Made by a program: the position numbers and the translations under genes
Notes under the pieces: model-generated
Told to the model about the DNA's origin: nothing
The model's input: only the letters and a program-made list of their open reading frames with translations
The model's database searches: none
DNA from: Candidatus Odinarchaeota archaeon
GTDB taxonomy: Archaea; Asgardarchaeota; Baldrarchaeia; Baldrarchaeales; DXJG01
DNA: 21,488 nt
Direction of reading: 5' to 3'
Assembly: GCA_021158895.1 (NCBI GenBank)
Contig: JAGGSW010000172.1
Span: forward strand, 1-21,488
Shown: positions 7,528 through 15,321 of the stretch, piece by piece
How positions within the stretch are numbered: the first letter of the stretch is position 1
Layout of the letters: each line of letters opens with the position of its first letter

Positions 7528-7688
7528 TTGGAAAAAGATGTATTTAAAATTTTATTTCAGCCCTTTCCCATAAATTTAACTCTAACTATGAAAGAACAAA
7601 GCCTTATCTTAAAGCGCTGGAAATTTTTGGAGAAGAAGGTATTCAATGTGATTTTAAGTTTAAATTTATTATTTTATCTTTTATCTAA
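7528..7688 (+). pseudogene. Possible small gene remnant in two frames
   Basis: A frame from TTG 7528 (EKDVFK) passes near a run of A/T at 7545-7556 into another frame reading ISALSHKFNSNYERTKPY then LKALEIFGEEGIQCDFK and stopping at 7686. The second stretch has the charged, well-formed character of true coding sequence, unlike its surroundings. The family is not recognised and no ribosome site is visible, so this is a weak call. Confidence 0.25.
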
Positions 7689-8491
7689 ACAAAATTGTTT
7701 ATTTCAAAATTAGTCCAATGTAACTCATGTCTCTTTGCCATATTCCCAAACATATACACGACTGCAGGGTAAAGCAATATCCAAGGTATCATCTGAAATA
7801 GATTGGATAGCATAAGATCAGCATAGAAGCTTTTCGGCACTACCCCACTTAGTATGACAGTTGTGCTCCAATGAAGGTTATACCAAAGAAAGTAAACTAT
7901 AAAAACTGAGAAAAGAAAGTTACACCAAGACTTCTTCGTTTTTAAACTAGTGTCCTGTCCATACGTCTTCCAAAAAACCCAACCGCATACCAAATTAGCA
8001 ATGGATCCTAAAATTCCCAGTATACCAAGAGACAAGCTAATTAAAACGCTTCCTAAAAACACGCCCAAAATTCCTGGAACACCAAAAACAACTGGAAAAA
8101 TAAAATACATAATCCAAGTAAAGATATCAGTACCTGCTGTACCAGGCCCCCAAAGAAAAGAAATCACAAAAGAATAAACGATACGAAAAATCCACACCAT
8201 GAATGTAGTGAAAAATATAATCAAGACCGTCCTTAAATTCAATTCGAATTTCCTTCTCACTAGCGTAAGTTTGGGTTTTAACCTTATATCCACGCCGGCA
8301 ACAAACAATATTGCAAAAATGCAGCTAAGTATAATAGACGGTATTCCTAAAGCATAAAATATTACAGCTGAATGCTTATCAAACCATATTAGGAAAACAT
8401 AAACTAAATTAGCAAAAAACTTCCAAGCAACGTATTCAATTAACCCCACTTCCATCCCGCCTCTAAGCATACTTAGAGAACTACATCGCAC
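7685..8491 (-). CDS. Integral membrane protein of unknown function
   Basis: The 268-residue protein has about six membrane segments: near residues 20-36 (YVAWKFFANLVYVFLIW), 43-66, 87-112, 123-165 (two segments rich in Gly, FPVVFGVPGILGVFLGSVLI), 185-205 and 232-250. The glycine-rich helices recall small transporter or ECF-type substrate-binding membrane subunits, but there is no diagnostic motif. The start is uncertain: GTG 8491, ATG 8470 and ATG 8455 are all in frame, the last preceded by GAGGCGGG. A TATA-like ATATTTTTAT lies at 8511-8520, so the transcript may be nearly leaderless. It lies downstream of mtrH on the same strand but has its own promoter. Confidence 0.7.
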   Translation of the reverse strand: MRCSSLSMLRGGMEVGLIEYVAWKFFANLVYVFLIWFDKHSAVIFYALGIPSIILSCIFAILFVAGVDIRLKPKLTLVRRKFELNLRTVLIIFFTTFMVWIFRIVYSFVISFLWGPGTAGTDIFTWIMYFIFPVVFGVPGILGVFLGSVLISLSLGILGILGSIANLVCGWVFWKTYGQDTSLKTKKSWCNFLFSVFIVYFLWYNLHWSTTVILSGVVPKSFYADLMLSNLFQMIPWILLYPAVVYMFGNMAKRHELHWTNFEINNFV

Positions 8492-8529
8492 ATATTTTAA
8501 GAGTTATTGTATAAAAATATGTCGTTTGG

Positions 8530-9456
8530 TTAAACTGGGTTCTTAAGTTTTTTGATAAATGTTGTCAGTGGATGCATGTCGCTCTTTATTTTTATTCCTT
8601 CAAATTTTAATCCGTAGCTTGTTAGAGCTTCTATGGCAGCACATGCGGGAAATATGTAAGGAGCATATCTAATGGGTCCATATATGATGAAGTTTGCTCC
8701 AGCCAGTTGAATCGCAGTTACTATAGCTGTATGAAAGGTTCTAAAAGAACCGCGTTTAAAAGGCCAATTTTTACGCGATATAAAAGATGCGTTACATGGG
8801 GCACATCCACATGGTAAACCTAGTTTGCTCTTAACCTTATTTATAGCTTTTATTGCAAGGGATGTAGTTAGGAAGTCTAAGATAGGTGTATCTATTAGAG
8901 GCTTTGTGATCCCAGCGTTTGTAACAGCTGGGAGTAAAGTTTCTTCAAGTATTTTTAATGTGCCATTTGGAAATGGATTTGAAGTATTTAAGGCAAGTAA
9001 AACAGCCGCGTTAATCCCAAGTTCCTTTATTCTTTTAAGTTCTTCCTCATTTATGCGTGGACCTAAAGAATTGTATATAATTCTGTCTTTCTCCCCTACT
9101 TCTATAGCGAACTTACATCCTTCAATCATTGTGTTAAAATTTGGAGAATCAACTAAAATGGGGGCATCAGTTATCTCAAATATAAAGGATAGATAGTTTT
9201 TCATAGCTTCTGGTGTTTCAGCAATAACGTCAACAGCGTGAGGGCAACCCGTTTCGCTGGAATATTTCTCCTGTTTTTCAACTAACTTTTTAGCTTTAGC
9301 TTTGTCAAATACTCCTTTTTTAAAGTCAAAAACTATTTTGTGGCCTTTAAAAAATATGCTTCCAATCAATACAGGTGGATATTCTCCAGGTTGGCCTCCA
9401 AACTTTACTCCACCTATTTCATAGACCTTCTGTTCAACTGGAAACTTTTGAATCAA
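8530..9456 (-). CDS. mtrH: MtrH-family methyltransferase (methyl-tetrahydropterin:corrinoid type)
   Basis: The 308-residue protein matches tetrahydromethanopterin S-methyltransferase subunit H: QKVYEIGGVKFGGQPGEYP near the N-terminus, then LIGSIFFKGHKIV, a central VDVIAETPEAMKNYL, TDAPILVDSP and the late IYGPIRYAPYIFPA. In methanogens MtrH moves the methyl group from methyl-tetrahydromethanopterin to the corrinoid of MtrA. Here the other Mtr subunits are absent and the gene ends an operon behind metF and a core metE, which argues for a role in methionine or one-carbon metabolism rather than methanogenesis. The loop GLPCGCAPCNAS holds three cysteines (216, 218, 221); from memory, methanogen MtrH proteins usually have a GCGPHN-like sequence there. 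The TTG start at 9456 overlaps the metE stop by four bases. Confidence 0.85.
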   Translation of the reverse strand: MIQKFPVEQKVYEIGGVKFGGQPGEYPPVLIGSIFFKGHKIVFDFKKGVFDKAKAKKLVEKQEKYSSETGCPHAVDVIAETPEAMKNYLSFIFEITDAPILVDSPNFNTMIEGCKFAIEVGEKDRIIYNSLGPRINEEELKRIKELGINAAVLLALNTSNPFPNGTLKILEETLLPAVTNAGITKPLIDTPILDFLTTSLAIKAINKVKSKLGLPCGCAPCNASFISRKNWPFKRGSFRTFHTAIVTAIQLAGANFIIYGPIRYAPYIFPACAAIEALTSYGLKFEGIKIKSDMHPLTTFIKKLKNPV

Positions 9457-10367
9457 AGTTCTTCCTCCGCTATCTGTCTCGCCGCTTTGACCATGAGTTT
9501 TAGTTTTTCTTTTGCAACTTCTCTATCCAATATTCTCAGCCCGCAGTCAGGGTGGACAACTATGTTTTCTATTCCAAGTTTCACTACGGCTTTTCTTAAT
9601 ATTCTTAGGATGTGTTCAAAGTCTTCAACCCTGTTTACATCGGTTCTAACACATCCGACCCCAAGTTTTTTACCATGGTCTTCAAGTCTTGCCCTTGACA
9701 CTACTTCAAAGTTTTCGGGGTAAGCTGCAAAAGCATGGCTTAAAATACTCACTCCCTCAAAATCCAGAAGAGTATTAAAAATTTTCTTTATGTTTCCACA
9801 TACATGTAAAGCAACTGGAACCTTGACGCTTAAAGCTATTCTCTCAACAGCTTTCTTAGCTATATCCGTGGGGAAAGGAGTAACCGAATACATAGGTTCA
9901 TCTATTTGTATAGCATCCACACCGGCTTTTTCAAGTCTTTCAGCCTCTACAGCAAGTGCTTCAGCAACATCCATGTACAATTTTTCATCTCTATAACCAG
10001 AGTAAGGAGAAGTTTTCCCAATTGACGTTGAAAAGACAAGGGTTATAGGTCCAGTTAATATACCTTTAACCTTGGCTCTTTCTCCCACGTAGCTTTTAAC
10101 CCATTTTATATCATTGATCAGAAACTGTTCTTCTGAGGGTAGTATTCTGTTAATAATGTAGCTTTTTTCACCTTTGACTTCAAAGCCAGGCAGATGCAGC
10201 GTGAAATATCTTATCATGTCGTACCTTGTTTGCCCATCGGAAATAAGATCGACACCAGCTTCGAGTTGATCGTCCACAGCAATTTTGATAGCGTGTAAAA
10301 AAGGATCTACGTCTCCTTTTTTCGGTTTTGCGGGATAACTTCCTATGACAGTTGTAGGAAGTTTCAC
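9453..10367 (-). CDS. metE: Core-MetE methionine synthase (lacks the folate-binding N-terminal half)
   Basis: The 304-residue protein corresponds to only the C-terminal catalytic half of cobalamin-independent methionine synthase. It starts TTVIGSYPAKP and carries DAIQIDEPMYS, ALHVCGN (H188, C190) and VVHPDCGLRIL (C275), matching the His, Cys and Cys zinc ligands that activate homocysteine. The fourth ligand region reads LSHAFAAYPEN, without an obvious Glu; His211 could serve. Short archaeal MetE proteins of this kind (the core-MetE families, named MesA-D in the literature) do not use methyl-folate polyglutamate directly and are thought to take methyl groups from corrinoids. GTG start 10367 has GGAGG just upstream, inside the end of metF. 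The neighbours metF and mtrH supply the missing methyl route. Confidence 0.85.
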   Translation of the reverse strand: MKLPTTVIGSYPAKPKKGDVDPFLHAIKIAVDDQLEAGVDLISDGQTRYDMIRYFTLHLPGFEVKGEKSYIINRILPSEEQFLINDIKWVKSYVGERAKVKGILTGPITLVFSTSIGKTSPYSGYRDEKLYMDVAEALAVEAERLEKAGVDAIQIDEPMYSVTPFPTDIAKKAVERIALSVKVPVALHVCGNIKKIFNTLLDFEGVSILSHAFAAYPENFEVVSRARLEDHGKKLGVGCVRTDVNRVEDFEHILRILRKAVVKLGIENIVVHPDCGLRILDREVAKEKLKLMVKAARQIAEEEL

Positions 10368-11282
10368 CTAGCTAACCTCCTCCTTTAACCTCTTAACAAG
10401 TTTTACCGTAAGATTAACATTTTTGCAAATAATATGTACACCATTAAAGCCGAGTTCTTTCGCCTTAAAAGCAATATTCAAAGCTTCTTTAACCCCCATA
10501 TCAGTATCTTTTCTCTTTTGCCTAAAATATGCAATTGTTTGAGGAGGAATTTCAAAACTTGAAAAAGATGTTAAGAAACATATTTGCTCCCACGACGTGA
10601 TCGGGTAAATACTTACGATGACTGGAATTGGGATTTTACCTACATTATCCTTAAATTCTACTAGTAAATTCGGATCAAAAACAATTTGGGTAAAGGCGTA
10701 TTCTGCGCCTGCATCAATCTTCATGAAAAATCTTTCTACTTCTTCTTCTAAGTTCCTACTAGATAAATTAACCACGGCGCCTACGTGCAGTTTTAATCTC
10801 TCTCCTATCCCCAATTTATTCGAAATATTTTCTTGGGTAATCATATTTTTAATCATTTTTATAGCCTGAATAGAATTTACATCAAAAACATTTTTAATCC
10901 CATCGCTTTTCGAAAGTGAGTCACCTGTTACAACAACTATATTGCGAATATCCAGTAATTCAGCCCCCAAAACCTCTGATTGAATAGCAAGCCTATTTTT
11001 ATCTCTGCAGCAAATGGTCATAACAACATCTACACCGTTTTCTCTCCGAATCTTGTCACATAAGGCTAATGGATGAGGAAAAACTTTTGCAAAAGGATTA
11101 TCTGGAACAACAAAAGCATCAAAAAACCTCTTAACTTTCCCAATATTCTTTAAAATACTTCTAATAGTAAAACCCTTTAAACATCCAACCTCAAACGTAA
11201 AAACGAAGCGGTCTTTCATAATTTTCTCAAAAAACTTCAAGTAAATACCATTAGAACTATCAGTATTTTTCGAATATACCAC
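10368..11282 (-). CDS. metF: Methylenetetrahydrofolate reductase (MetF family)
   Basis: The 304-residue protein has the MetF layout. An early FVFTFEVGCLKG places the catalytic acid at E31, IRNIVVVTGDS matches the flavin-binding strand with D121, and GAVVNLSS and AEYAFTQIVFD place Q199 as the substrate-binding Gln. It should reduce methylene- to methyl-tetrahydrofolate, or act on the methanopterin analogue, using FAD. The usual partner MetV is not encoded nearby. A GAGGT ribosome site six bases before GTG 11282 supports this start, although ATG 11219 is in frame. It is the first gene of the operon metF-metE-mtrH, and a TATA-like TTTTAAATAC lies near 11350. The C-terminus IPPQTIAYFRQK is less typical, so the enzyme may be a divergent branch. 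Confidence 0.8.
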   Translation of the reverse strand: MVYSKNTDSSNGIYLKFFEKIMKDRFVFTFEVGCLKGFTIRSILKNIGKVKRFFDAFVVPDNPFAKVFPHPLALCDKIRRENGVDVVMTICCRDKNRLAIQSEVLGAELLDIRNIVVVTGDSLSKSDGIKNVFDVNSIQAIKMIKNMITQENISNKLGIGERLKLHVGAVVNLSSRNLEEEVERFFMKIDAGAEYAFTQIVFDPNLLVEFKDNVGKIPIPVIVSIYPITSWEQICFLTSFSSFEIPPQTIAYFRQKRKDTDMGVKEALNIAFKAKELGFNGVHIICKNVNLTVKLVKRLKEEVS

Positions 11283-11410
11283 CTTTAAACCTCATATCCC
11301 AACTAACTTGACTGAACTAATAACTGCAATAGTACTTGAAATTTTGAGGTATTTAAAACTTAATCAGCAATAAATCTGAGACCCTAAACAAACCCCAGTC
11401 TTACCAAAGA

Positions 11411-11420
11411 AATTTATACT
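11411..11420 (+). promoter_or_regulatory. TATA-like element of the DUF2148 gene
   Basis: AATTTATACT lies about 55 bases before the GTG at 11467 in the divergent region shared with metF, giving a predicted leader near 30 bases. Assigned on composition and position only. Confidence 0.35.
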
Positions 11421-11466
11421 TTAACAACCTATTTTTTTCAACTTATTTGTTCCAATTGGTTGGGAG

Positions 11467-12057
11467 GTGGCTAATATACCAGTTATTAAAGGTAAAGGTT
11501 TTGAAGCAGAAGCCGTTATTGAAGCTGCAAAACTTATGGTAAATAGTGCTAGAACTGCACCCAAATCAGCTGGAATAGACGACATAGAAATAGCACTAGT
11601 CTACGGAGCTGAAAAAGACGCACTAGTAGAGAAAATGCTCGAAATAGCTGAAGAAAAAAACGATATATTCTTTAAAAGAGATGCAGAAAGCGTAAAAAAG
11701 GCCCATGCAGTACTCCTAATAGGAGTTAATGGCGGAAACCCCCTATGGATAAATTGCGGTGCATGCGGCTTCGAAACATGTAAAGAATTCAAAAACGCCG
11801 AGAGAAAAGACTATGAACACTTTAAAGGACCAAACTGCATGTTCAAACTCTTAGACCTGGGAATAGCAATAGGATCAGCAGTAAAAACAGCAAGCCTACT
11901 AAACGTGGACAACAGAATAATGTTCAGAGCAGGAACCGCAGCAAGAAAACTAAAATACCTTGAAAGCGACGTAGTAATGGCAATACCACTAGCATCACTA
12001 GGAAAAAACCCATTCTTCGACAGAAAAGCACCAATATTCAAACCAACGAAACAATAG
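11467..12057 (+). CDS. DUF2148 iron-sulfur (ferredoxin-domain) protein
   Basis: The 196-residue protein matches the DUF2148 family of small anaerobic redox proteins. SARTAPKSAGIDDIEIALV (residues about 27-45) is its signature. INCGACGFETCKEF supplies C97, C100 and C105, and GPNC supplies C124, together a likely single [4Fe-4S] site. The C-terminal half is a helix DLGIAIGSAVKTASLL and a Gly/Ala-rich loop. The biochemical role of the family is not established. It is transcribed away from metF, so an electron-transfer link to that flavoenzyme is possible but only inferred. The start is odd: a perfect GGGAGGTG ribosome site overlaps the GTG itself and no other canonical start follows soon in frame. 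Confidence 0.82.
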   Translation: MANIPVIKGKGFEAEAVIEAAKLMVNSARTAPKSAGIDDIEIALVYGAEKDALVEKMLEIAEEKNDIFFKRDAESVKKAHAVLLIGVNGGNPLWINCGACGFETCKEFKNAERKDYEHFKGPNCMFKLLDLGIAIGSAVKTASLLNVDNRIMFRAGTAARKLKYLESDVVMAIPLASLGKNPFFDRKAPIFKPTKQ

Positions 12058-12283
12058 TGAACAATAAATTACATCACAATTTCAGTGTCAACTATCCGAA
12101 CCCATGCAATCATTATTTAGTTTAAGTTTGCGTTTTCTTCTACCAGATATATTAACTCCGTAACTTTAAATTATACCATTAATTGGCCTGTGTATCTTGA
12201 AAACTCATATATTACTCTATTAAAGTAACTTCCTTTCCATTTTTAAGTTCTGACAAAAACTACACTGCCAGGTACATTACATT

Positions 12284-12568
12284 TCACATGGTCTCAGCTA
12301 ATTCCAGTTTTGTTAAGAACCTCATAGCTAGGATAACAGCTGTAATCCAAGTTATCAAAGAAATCCATGCATAAAGAGAAAAAGTTCTAATGAGCCATGT
12401 ACCTATTATGGCTCCTGTACCTCCTCCAATACCTCCGATGAGAGAGTTAATCTTTCGATTAGCTTTAAGACGGCTACCGCATTTAGGGCAAGTAATCGTA
12501 CTCCAATTAGTTAATAGTACATATTTCCGGAATGGAATTAGATTACCACACACTGGACACTCAGCCAA
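12284..12568 (-). CDS. Zinc-ribbon protein with two membrane segments
   Basis: The 94-residue protein opens with a zinc ribbon, CPVCGN at residues 4-9 and CPKCGS at about 27-32. A glycine-rich hinge (IGGIGGGTGAIIGTW) and two hydrophobic helices follow, ending near residue 85. The ribbon would face the cytosol. Many archaeal membrane proteins have this design and their partners are unknown. The TTG start at 12568 has GGTGAT nine bases before it. The 226 bases between 12057 and 12284 show nothing I can support. Confidence 0.6.
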   Translation of the reverse strand: MAECPVCGNLIPFRKYVLLTNWSTITCPKCGSRLKANRKINSLIGGIGGGTGAIIGTWLIRTFSLYAWISLITWITAVILAMRFLTKLELAETM

Positions 12569-12764
12569 CTAAAATCACCCTTAAAATTTAACAACCTCTA
12601 GTGCTCCATTTATATTCAACTTAGCCGAAATAAAAGCATATCTAAAACTAAATCTAATCAAATTCCCAGTTAAGCCTTTTAGCCCCTACATTAGTTCATT
12701 TAAATTTAAAACTCTCAAAATAAGAAGGTTAGAGATAACTACAACAGACTAAAAACACCAATAA

Positions 12765-13868
12765 ATGTATGTAAACAATCCGAAAAATATAAATATGCCA
12801 TTCTTGGTCCTTAATCCTAGAACTAGAAAATACAAGTGGAGGGGGGGTTGGTGGTTGACCACGGTGGCTTTCCTACTTATACTAATGGTAACGCTAAGTA
12901 GTGGGGCAACCGTAGCAGATCCTGTATGGTCTATTCAACCAACTTGGTCAGGACCATATTTAACATACGATTATACACCACAGGAACTTGGGTTAAGTAA
13001 TTATTCATCAAACGGGGCCACAGGATCATGGGGTGCAATAGGTTTAGCGATAAATATAGCTAAGTATAGTTATAATCCAGCAGGAGATGGTTGGAACCTT
13101 CTTGGATTAAATATTTCAGGGCATGCGGAAATTAGAGATGATTTACCAGTAACCAGTCAGGGAACTGGAAGTGTTTGGTATTCAGTAGAGCGAATAAGAA
13201 TTGAGGTGTACAGAAAAAATTACATAACAAGTCAAGAACTTCAATTCCGTGGGTCATTGATGAGTGGGTATAATGTAGTACCATTATATTCTAATCCATC
13301 AGAGCAAGAAATGACTAAAAAAATCGAATCAATACTTGAATTCGTAACAGCTGTTGGTTTTTCGGCCTTAGCGCTTGCGATGGAAGCAGCTGGAATGCCA
13401 GTATATGCTTATAGTTTTACAGAAATCGCGCCAGACATAACTTTCTTCATAGGAAAAAATGTTGAAAACAGCGATTGGAGATTATATGTATATGGAAGTA
13501 CAGAAGATCCGGCAATAGTTACCTTTATCGTGCCAAGAACTGAAAAACATATCCGAGTAGGCATAGGAAATACGTGGTTCCTATGGTGGATAAACCCCGG
13601 TTACAGCAGTTATTCCATCGAAATTAAGCTAATAGTTACCTTTGTTAAGCAACAATTACAAGCTAGGGTCGGAGTTGTTACAATTGGTAGAGAAGAAGTT
13701 TCGACTAGCTGTACCTTAAATTTATATAAACCTCTAGGCGGTGGGAGAAAAATAAAGTCTATTTCACCTGTAGAACTACAGGAGTCTTCATCAAATATTA
13801 TAGGCTTATCAGCAAATCAAATAGAAAGCGCTGAGCTTCAAGTAGAAGCATTGGGGGTAGATGAATGA
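12765..13868 (+). CDS. Secreted or membrane-anchored surface protein, first gene of a surface operon
   Basis: The 367-residue protein has a basic stretch (RTRKYKWRGG) followed by a hydrophobic segment WWLTTVAFLLILMVTLSSGATV (residues about 29-50), typical of a signal peptide or anchor. The rest is rich in Tyr, Ser, Asn and Trp and shows alternating beta-strand patterns (WSGPYLTYDYTP, GSVWYSVERIRIEVYRKN, SYSIEIKLIVTFVK) with one internal helix (EFVTAVGFSALALAMEAAGM). This suits an archaeal cell-surface protein. No family is recognised. The stop overlaps the ATG of the next gene by ATGA, so it is coupled to the membrane paralogs. A TATA-like TTTAAATTTA lies near 12699-12709. ATG 12795 is an alternative start. 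Confidence 0.6.
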   Translation: MYVNNPKNINMPFLVLNPRTRKYKWRGGWWLTTVAFLLILMVTLSSGATVADPVWSIQPTWSGPYLTYDYTPQELGLSNYSSNGATGSWGAIGLAINIAKYSYNPAGDGWNLLGLNISGHAEIRDDLPVTSQGTGSVWYSVERIRIEVYRKNYITSQELQFRGSLMSGYNVVPLYSNPSEQEMTKKIESILEFVTAVGFSALALAMEAAGMPVYAYSFTEIAPDITFFIGKNVENSDWRLYVYGSTEDPAIVTFIVPRTEKHIRVGIGNTWFLWWINPGYSSYSIEIKLIVTFVKQQLQARVGVVTIGREEVSTSCTLNLYKPLGGGRKIKSISPVELQESSSNIIGLSANQIESAELQVEALGVDE

Positions 13869-14692
13869 GATTTAAGAAAACTTTATTGGTCATTTCAATT
13901 TTTTTATTGTTTTTACCCTTAGTGCAATTTATTTTCTTATATCAAACATATTCTAGTTTTCCAAGTTTTCTTAAATTTGAAGGAACTAGTCTACTTTACG
14001 GTCAAAGTTATTCGAGTCTTGTTAATTACACGATCGAAGGACCGGGTAAGCTTGTTTCTGGTGTTCAAGCAGTGTATGATTTGAGGATGTTGTTCTGGGG
14101 CTTTAAACCTAGACAGAATTTCACTAAAATAATCTTAAGAGAATTAAAATTGTTTTTTGTATATAATTACCGCATGTCTGAAAGCTTCGTTTTCTCTTTA
14201 AATAATTTTACAGTGATAGAGGGTGGCTGGTTGAACTTAACGCTCAAATTAACGTCTCTGCCGGTTGTCCCACATTTAAAAGAAATTTTAGGGCTAGACT
14301 CTTACTCCGGCAGCCTTTTAAAGTCGTTATCAACGGTTTTAAGCCCAGTAAAGGAAGTAACATGGGAATTCTGGCTCCAAGGATATGTAACGATAAATAA
14401 TAAAACAATAATGTTTTCAGAACCACTTATTCATCAGAAAAACATTTTTACAGTTGTTCTTTTCGATTGGTCTCCCTTCATTTTATACCAACTTATAACA
14501 TTATTAATAGTTTTATTGGAACTGTTCTGGAACTTATACAAAAAACCTCGAAGTTCAAAAAATGGAAATTTAAGAAGTAGGAGGAGTAGGTATGAGAATC
14601 TCAAAATTAGTAATCTGTATTTTTATTCTTTTCTTGTTCATACCTTTAATGCAGTTTGCTTTTTTGTATCAGATGTATATAGGTTTTCCTAG
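13865..14692 (+). CDS. Surface protein with N- and C-terminal membrane helices (paralog A)
   Basis: The 275-residue protein has a membrane segment at residues 7-28 (LLVISIFLLFLPLVQFIFLY), an extracellular region of about 175 residues and a second helix near 202-222 (FILYQLITLLIVLLELFW). The box SSLVNYTIEGPGKLVSG is shared almost exactly with the following gene. The last 34 or so residues, beginning YENLKISNLY, are an out-of-frame reading of that gene's signal region, and the first gene overruns it by 101 bases. A natural end soon after the second helix would be expected from the paralog, so a lost stop is likely. Several N-x-S/T sequons (NYT, NFT, NLT) suggest glycosylation. The family is unknown. 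Confidence 0.6.
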   Translation: MRFKKTLLVISIFLLFLPLVQFIFLYQTYSSFPSFLKFEGTSLLYGQSYSSLVNYTIEGPGKLVSGVQAVYDLRMLFWGFKPRQNFTKIILRELKLFFVYNYRMSESFVFSLNNFTVIEGGWLNLTLKLTSLPVVPHLKEILGLDSYSGSLLKSLSTVLSPVKEVTWEFWLQGYVTINNKTIMFSEPLIHQKNIFTVVLFDWSPFILYQLITLLIVLLELFWNLYKKPRSSKNGNLRSRRSRYENLKISNLYFYSFLVHTFNAVCFFVSDVYRFS

Positions 14693-14790
14693 TTATCTGA
14701 AGTTTGAGGAATCTGGCCTTCTTTATTATGGTTATTCGAGTCTTGTTAATTATACCATTGAAGGACCGGGTAAGCTTGTTTCTGGTGTAA
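14008..14790 (+). repeat. Near-identical 55-base box in two tandem paralogs
   Basis: The stretches 14008-14064 and 14732-14788 differ at only a few positions and encode the shared box YSSLVNYTIEGPGKLVSG, including the same codons for GPGKLVSG. The flanking parts of the two genes are much less alike at the DNA level. This points to recent duplication, strong constraint or gene conversion. Confidence 0.6.
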
Positions 14791-15135
14791 GAGTAACATA
14801 TGAGATTAAGATGTGTTTTTGGAATTTTATGCCAAAGCCGAATTTGACAGAAATAATTTTAGAATACTTAACATTGATGATTAAATACACTTATGGGTTA
14901 GTAGAGGAAAGAATTTCTTAATGCTCTAAAACCAGTAAAAGAAGCGTACATGTGGATTTGTCTTTCCGGTTATTTTGTAGTGAATAACAAACTTCATCGG
15001 TTTTCGGTGCCGATAGCTACTGACTATCGTATGAAAATCATTTTGCTTGATTGGCTGTCCTTTTTCCTCTATCAAATTTTCACTATCACTGTTTTGTTAT
15101 CTTATAAATTTTTAAAATGGTACCAAAAAATTTAG
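14592..15135 (+). pseudogene. Paralog B of the surface membrane protein, internally deleted and frameshifted
   Basis: An ATG at 14592 behind GGAGGAG starts a copy of the preceding gene: LFLFIPLMQFAFLYQMY, then the shared box SSLVNYTIEGPGKLVSGV. The frame stops at 14919. The next frame, from about 14911, continues with NALKPVKEAYMWICLSGY, LLDWLSFFLYQIF and LKWYQKI and stops at 15133. These match the C-terminal third of paralog A. Relative to A about 45 residues are missing between VEER and FLNALKPVKE, and the junction is out of frame. The deletion makes true decay more likely here than a sequencing slip. Confidence 0.6.
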
Positions 15136-15156
15136 AAAGCATAACTAGACTTATAA

Positions 15157-15321
15157 ACAGAAATCAAATTTTCCTTTATTAGAGATTTACCGCACTTTTT
15201 AGGTACCACGGCTTTGTGGATTATATCAATTTTTTACTTTTCGTATTACAAAGCTTGTGTTGCAGTAATTCTTTCGGATGTTGTTTGTGTTTGTCATTAT
15301 GTAAAATTCTGCTTACGTTAA
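15157..15321 (+). pseudogene. Hydrophobic open-frame remnant after the surface operon
   Basis: A 54-codon open frame without a start lies between stops at 15154 and 15319. It reads HFLGTTALWIISIFYFSYY followed by a Val/Cys-rich segment, like a fragment of a membrane protein. It may be a leftover of a further surface-operon gene. A chance frame in AT-rich DNA cannot be excluded. Confidence 0.2.

Noticed and set aside
8825..9196. Plus-strand 123-residue frame in mtrH
   Set aside because: Shadow of a confidently assigned MtrH-family gene.
8530..9456. Reading MtrH as evidence for methanogenesis
   Set aside because: No other Mtr subunit or Mcr gene is present, and the gene sits in a methionine-type operon.
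9340..9723. Plus-strand 127-residue frame across the mtrH/metE border
   Set aside because: Serine/phenylalanine-rich antisense translation of two confident genes.
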